A DNA stretch of 9,053 nt, from the NCBI GenBank assembly GCA_002294045.1, contig DBEP01000023.1:25707-34759 (forward strand), given 5' to 3'. Position 1 is the first letter of the stretch; each line of letters opens with the position of its first letter. This document shows, one piece after another, positions 6,677 to 9,053 of this stretch. This stretch comes from Lachnoclostridium sp. UBA903. Its GTDB lineage: Bacteria; Bacillota; Clostridia; Lachnospirales; Lachnospiraceae. Under the pieces are notes generated by a model, which did not search any database, was not told where the DNA came from, and was given only the letters and a program-made list of their open reading frames with translations. The translations under genes were made by a program, and so were the position numbers.

Positions 6677-7585
6677 TTAGTCTTTTTCACATTCCGTCTT
6701 TTTTGATATTTCTTTTAAGTCCTCATGGCGGTTTTCTTTAATCAGACGCCTGTATGTGACGGGGCTGACTCCCTTGCAGGCACGGAATACTCTGACAAAA
6801 GTACTGTAGGATAAGTATCCGACCTCATATGCGATATCGGTAACGGATATTTTTGAAGAGGTCAGCAGGCTGCAGGCGTTTTCTATGCGTAAATCCCTGA
6901 GAAAAGCATGGAAACTGATGCCCAGGCACTGTTTAAAGGTGGTGCTGATATACGGCTCACTTAAGTAAAAAAGCTTGGACAGGCTTTTTAAAGTAATATT
7001 GGTGTTCCAGTTTTTATAAACATAGTGGATAATGGACCAGGTGTCATTTCCCATGGTATCGGGCAGGTTTTCACTGTCCTTTGAAACAAAAGTTCTTCTA
7101 TAACGGTCAAATAATATGAATAACTCAATTAGTTTGGCTTTCAGCATAAAGTTTTTCCATACTTTGTCTTCCTTGAATTCCCCATGCATTTCACTTAGGA
7201 GACTGAAAACTTTTCCGGATGTATCCGGATTAATATCGTAAATCGTCCGGGCATTTAAATCAATGTCAAACAAAAGCTTGTTCATAACGAGTCCGTACTC
7301 ATCCTGGTCAAATAAAGCTTTGGTTGAAAGGCACAGATTATAAAGGAGGAGCTTGGAACCCTCTTTTATATGCATTTCATGAACCTGATACGGAAATATG
7401 ACGGCAAAGGTGCCGGGCTTCATAATATGTTTGATTCCGTTAATTGTTTCTATGCCCTGTCCTTCAAATACATAGTGGAGTTCCAGAAAACTATGTCCAT
7501 GGGGGCGGACATTACCTTTTATCTTATGAATCGAAATTTCAAAGAAAAAATTACTGTCTTTTTCCGTAAAATGTAATGGGAACAT
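6677..7585 (-). CDS. AraC-family transcription regulator with metal-type cupin
   Basis: A 302-residue regulator. The N-terminal sensor (about 10-90) contains HGHSFLELHYVFEGQG, where H29, H31 and E35 followed by G42 fit the metal-binding pattern HxHx3Ex6G of cupin barrels. A later H69 (PYQVHEMH) is in the place of the last ligand. A linker helical region follows (125-165). The double helix-turn-helix (about 185-282) has ITLKSLSKLFYLSEPYIST (197-215), ISVTDIAYEVGYLSYSTF (246-263) and the ending GVSPVTYRR. I start it at the ATG at 7585, which has AAAGAGG (7599-7593) seven bases upstream. The frame stays open to an ATG at 7648, but that ATG lies at or upstream of the candidate promoter. The target genes and effector are unknown. 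It converges on the other AraC gene and reads away from the lipoprotein terminator. Confidence 0.9.
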   Translation of the reverse strand: MFPLHFTEKDSNFFFEISIHKIKGNVRPHGHSFLELHYVFEGQGIETINGIKHIMKPGTFAVIFPYQVHEMHIKEGSKLLLYNLCLSTKALFDQDEYGLVMNKLLFDIDLNARTIYDINPDTSGKVFSLLSEMHGEFKEDKVWKNFMLKAKLIELFILFDRYRRTFVSKDSENLPDTMGNDTWSIIHYVYKNWNTNITLKSLSKLFYLSEPYISTTFKQCLGISFHAFLRDLRIENACSLLTSSKISVTDIAYEVGYLSYSTFVRVFRACKGVSPVTYRRLIKENRHEDLKEISKKTECEKD

Positions 7586-7592
7586 AGTTTGA

Positions 7593-7599
7593 CCTCTTT
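7593..7599 (-). promoter_or_regulatory. Ribosome binding site that fixes the second AraC gene's start
   Basis: The minus strand reads AAAGAGG, seven bases before the ATG at 7585. The alternative in-frame starts at 7603 and 7648 have no comparable site. Confidence 0.6.
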
Positions 7600-7615
7600 T
7601 CATTAGTTTAACGCT

Positions 7616-7648
7616 ATTATAATACAAGATGTTAATTAATTCCATCAA
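7616..7648 (-). promoter_or_regulatory. Candidate promoter of the second AraC gene
   Basis: The minus strand has TTGATG (7648-7643) followed by an 18-base spacer and TATTAT (7624-7619). A perfect TATAAT (7621-7616) overlaps the latter but at a long 21-base spacing. A start near 7609-7612 would put the ATG at 7648 outside the transcript. Confidence 0.45.
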
Positions 7649-7732
7649 ATGATTTATTTATTTTTATGAAATAGGAAATGGTGTCCTGTTATACAAAAAA
7701 GCCCGGCGACGGAATACTTTTTTACAGTGATA

Positions 7733-7797
7733 AAAACCTCCTGAGGGATTAAGATTTTAAAGTATTAATTTTAAATGCTTAATCCCCCGGAGGTTTT
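7733..7797 (-). terminator. Long hairpin, probable lipoprotein terminator
   Basis: AAAACCTCC (7733-7741) pairs with GGAGGTTTT (7789-7797), and GGGATTAAG (7745-7753) with CTTAATCCC (7778-7786), separated by a small internal loop. This gives 18 pairs around an AT-rich 24-base loop. On the minus strand the stem runs into a T-run (GGTTTTTATCA), as in an intrinsic terminator. It lies about 75 bases past the lipoprotein stop at 7871. On the plus strand the tail is GGTTTTAAAAG, so it could also act that way. It insulates the second AraC gene from the lipoprotein gene. Confidence 0.65.
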
Positions 7798-7870
7798 AAA
7801 AGTATATAAATGTCTTAAAGTAGTATATATTTAAATATATAATTGCTGTTTATATAATATTTAAAAATTA

Positions 7871-8590
7871 TTATTTTATTTCGAAGGTATTCAGCATGGC
7901 ATGGATTCTTGCGCCGTAACCTTCGGCAGCTTCCATAAAATACTGGGTTTCAATGGAATAGAGGAAGGAGCCTTCTTCCATAATATAGTAATTACGGATT
8001 ACAGAATTCCATTCCGTACCGGCTTTTGCGGTAATCTGGGTTCCTTTATAATTGCCAATGGATACATCAGCAGTTGTCTCTGATTTTAAGCTGTTTTTAG
8101 ATAGTGTATCTGTCAATTCTTTTACATAATCATTGACGTTTTTATTATCGAGGCGGCTGATGCTTACGTACACATAAGGATAAATTGCAGGGTCCGGGTT
8201 TTCTGCCACAAAGGTATCGGTTCCGTCTTTATCTGAGTATTCAAATCTGTCGGCGTCATACATAATTCCATAACCGTCCCCCGTATGCCATAAAACGTTT
8301 ATGGTTTCTTTCATCCCTTCGATTTCAATGGTTACAGGTGTTGGAGTTACGGAAGTGCCGCTATTGGTACTTTCTTCTTCGGCATCTTCCAGGGTATCCT
8401 TGCCGGTGCCGGCTGTTTCCGGTGTCCTGGCCGTATCATCATCCGGGGCCTCAGACGTTTCTGTTTCAATATTATCATCAAGAATAGCAGCATCGGCTAT
8501 TACAACAGGATTTTTTTCAATATCAGCTTTTGAACACCCGGTAAAACCAATTACTGTAATTACGGATAATATAAATGTTGTTTTTTTCAT
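7871..8590 (-). CDS. Predicted lipoprotein with acidic linker and PsbP/DcrB-like domain
   Basis: A 239-residue protein of unknown function. It begins with a short signal peptide: MKK, a hydrophobic stretch at 4-17 and a lipobox-like FTGC with the modified cysteine at 19. Phe at -3 is unusual but tolerated. Residues 22-88 are a low-complexity linker rich in Asp, Glu, Thr, Ser and Pro, typical of spacers that hold a domain off the membrane. The folded domain (about 89-239) alternates beta strands, for example GYGIMYDADRFEY, YPYVYVSISRL, IGNYKGTQITAK and YYIMEEGSFLYSIETQY, and ends in a helix and strand (ARIHAMLNTFEIK). That order resembles PsbP/Mog1/DcrB-like extracytoplasmic domains; this is a fold guess, not a match I can prove. 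The ATG at 8590 is chosen because the signal peptide starts there, although its ribosome site (GGGTG) is weak. Frames extend to 8641 without adding sense. Confidence 0.72.
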   Translation of the reverse strand: MKKTTFILSVITVIGFTGCSKADIEKNPVVIADAAILDDNIETETSEAPDDDTARTPETAGTGKDTLEDAEEESTNSGTSVTPTPVTIEIEGMKETINVLWHTGDGYGIMYDADRFEYSDKDGTDTFVAENPDPAIYPYVYVSISRLDNKNVNDYVKELTDTLSKNSLKSETTADVSIGNYKGTQITAKAGTEWNSVIRNYYIMEEGSFLYSIETQYFMEAAEGYGARIHAMLNTFEIK

Positions 8591-8638
8591 ATTTACACCC
8601 ATTGCATATCGCAGGCGGGCCTGTGGTACGGCCACATA

Positions 8639-8670
8639 CAATAGAATACGGGCAAGGCTGCATTCTATTG
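8639..8670. repeat. Perfect 9-bp inverted repeat over the lipoprotein promoter candidate
   Basis: CAATAGAAT (8639-8647) and ATTCTATTG (8662-8670) are perfect inverted copies separated by 14 bp, so their centres are 23 bp apart. On the minus strand the right arm contains the candidate -10 of the lipoprotein gene and the left arm lies just past the start. It could be a repressor operator or a leader hairpin. There is no T-run on either side to make it a terminator. Confidence 0.5.
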
Positions 8671-8689
8671 CTTAAAATAAAGGAGTGAA
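8662..8689 (-). promoter_or_regulatory. Candidate lipoprotein promoter
   Basis: The minus strand has TTCACT (8689-8684), a 16-base spacer and TAGAAT (8667-8662). A start near 8655 leaves a leader of about 65 bases. The match is moderate, and the position over the inverted repeat is the main reason to list it. Confidence 0.35.
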
Positions 8690-8772
8690 AGAATCACATT
8701 GTGGCACCTTTCTTTATCTATATTTTCTTTCACGTCCAAACAGGATGCGGAGGCATCTCTGTGTTCTTCCTG

Positions 8773-8814
8773 GGGCGTGTCCGAAAACTGCGCAATGAGT
8801 TTTCAGACACGCCC
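8773..8814. repeat. 42-bp palindromic repeat element
   Basis: GGGCGTGTCCGAAAACT (8773-8789) and AGTTTTCAGACACGCCC (8798-8814) are inverted copies with one mismatch in 17, around an eight-base centre. Neither side has a T-run, so it is not an ordinary terminator. The G-rich ends resemble insertion-sequence termini joined head to head, suggesting a dispersed palindromic repeat or element remnant. Part of the arm (GTGTCTGAAAA) recurs at 5796-5806. Confidence 0.6.
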
Positions 8815-8885
8815 TGAATGAATTATGCTTTTTAATTCACTTTGTGAAGAGGTCTGTTCCTTACACTTCCCTCATGCCATCTATA

Positions 8886-8914
8886 TTAACAGGTGTGTTC
8901 CTGTTAAATACAGT
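8886..8914 (+). promoter_or_regulatory. Plus-strand promoter candidate under a palindromic operator
   Basis: TTAACA (8886-8891, five of six to consensus), a 17-base spacer and TACAGT (8909-8914, four of six) form a good sigma-A-type match facing right. The -35 and most of the spacer are covered by a perfect inverted repeat, TTAACAGG (8886-8893) and CCTGTTAA (8900-8907) with a six-base centre. A protein bound there would block the promoter. No gene follows inside the window. Confidence 0.42.
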
Positions 8915-8945
8915 ATAGTAACAGGAGTTATCGGACCGGCAAAGA

Positions 8946-8987
8946 AGTTGTAACAGAGTTGTAAATTATGAAAGTAATTGTTACTGT
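8946..8987 (+). promoter_or_regulatory. Tandem 11-bp repeats before a second rightward promoter candidate
   Basis: AGTTGTAA occurs at 8946-8953 and 8957-8964, an exact 11-bp period, the spacing typical of OmpR/PhoB-type response-regulator sites. The second copy contains TTGTAA (8959-8964) as a possible -35. After 17 bases comes TACTGT (8982-8987), preceded by TG one base upstream (extended -10). The -10 itself matches poorly. Confidence 0.35.
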
Positions 8988-9009
8988 TCACAGGTGACAA
9001 ACGCGACGT

Positions 9010-9048
9010 GTTTTTTGTGAGTGCAGCGAAGCGAAAGTCACAGAAAAC
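9010..9048. repeat. Hairpin at the right edge
   Basis: GTTTTTTGTGA (9010-9020) pairs with TCACAGAAAAC (9038-9048), 11 pairs with one G-T wobble, around a 17-base loop containing GCAGCGAAGCG. No T-run follows before the window ends. It may be part of the leader of a gene to the right or a dispersed repeat. Confidence 0.4.
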
Positions 9049-9053
9049 CGGAG

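Larger units (their letters stand above)
8591..9053. other. Gene-less right end rich in repeats and control-like sites
   Basis: I see no convincing gene in these 463 bp. In order they hold the lipoprotein leader and promoter candidate, a 42-bp palindrome (8773-8814), a 7-bp hairpin TGAATTA/TAATTCA (8819-8839), a plus-strand promoter candidate under an 8+8 palindrome (8886-8914), TAACAG repeats at 8887, 8919 and 8951, an 11-bp tandem repeat (8946-8964) before a second promoter candidate, and a hairpin at 9010-9048. The signals point rightward, to a gene beyond the edge. Confidence 0.6.

Noticed and set aside
7586..7648. Longer second AraC protein from an ATG at 7648 or 7603
   Set aside because: No ribosome binding site there, and the ATG at 7648 lies at the promoter candidate. 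The ATG at 7585 has AAAGAGG at proper spacing.
8591..8641. Longer lipoprotein from an ATG at 8641
   Set aside because: It would bury the signal peptide behind 17 residues that include part of an inverted repeat. The lipoprotein signal begins at the ATG at 8590.
8301..8675. Plus-strand frame of 124 codons opposite the lipoprotein
   Set aside because: The Ser/Val-rich product is the antisense of the Asp/Thr linker and signal peptide, with no ribosome site.
8701..8817. GTG-initiated 38-codon plus-strand frame
   Set aside because: The nearest AAAGGAG is 15 bases upstream, too far, and the last third is just the 42-bp palindrome translated.
8968..8997. ATG-initiated nine-codon frame (MKVIVTVHR)
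   Set aside because: It has no ribosome binding site and lies inside the second promoter candidate.
1..9053. CRISPR array, tRNA, rRNA, transposase or phage gene
   Set aside because: No regularly spaced repeats of CRISPR length, no tRNA-like cloverleaf, and no transposase or phage protein was seen on either strand.

Overview
The window looks like chromosomal DNA of a Gram-positive clostridium, most likely a Lachnospiraceae-type Firmicute. The basis is moderately AT-rich DNA, strong AGGAGG-type ribosome binding sites, AT-rich sigma-A-like promoters in the gaps, a two-domain CTC/TL5-type ribosomal protein L25, and protein sequences of clostridial flavour. This is recognition from the sequence alone; no database search was possible.

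Layout, left to right. (1) A possible 3' end of an unidentified plus-strand gene runs into the left edge. It converges on the minus-strand gene for ribosomal protein L25/general stress protein CTC. (2) A gap of about 340 bp carries back-to-back promoter candidates for L25 (minus) and for a 1049-residue cytosolic GH38 alpha-mannosidase (plus). (3) The mannosidase converges on a minus-strand GH4 alpha-galactosidase (melA). Between their stop codons lies a compact 104-bp element bounded by 12-bp inverted repeats, with a terminator-like hairpin inside. (4) melA is transcribed divergently from an AraC-family regulator. Their shared control region has face-to-face promoter candidates and a perfect 10-bp direct repeat spaced 22 bp, the geometry expected of an AraC-type operator. 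(5) A second AraC-family regulator on the minus strand converges on the first with a gap of 17 bp. (6) A minus-strand gene for a small exported lipoprotein follows, with a strong hairpin terminator and an inverted repeat over its candidate promoter. (7) The last 460 bp have no convincing gene. They hold a 42-bp palindromic repeat, a palindrome over a plus-strand promoter candidate, phased TAACAG repeats and a final hairpin, and probably form the control region of a gene beyond the right edge.

Together, the mannosidase and alpha-galactosidase would release mannose and galactose inside the cell from imported oligosaccharides such as galactomannan or glycoprotein fragments. The divergent AraC protein is the natural candidate to switch on melA. 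No transporter is present, so uptake must be encoded elsewhere. L25 is housekeeping. The lipoprotein and the second AraC protein have no clear link to the sugar genes. I found no RNA gene, CRISPR array, transposase or prophage gene, and no clearly new multi-gene system. The most interesting material is the regulatory and repeat DNA between genes.
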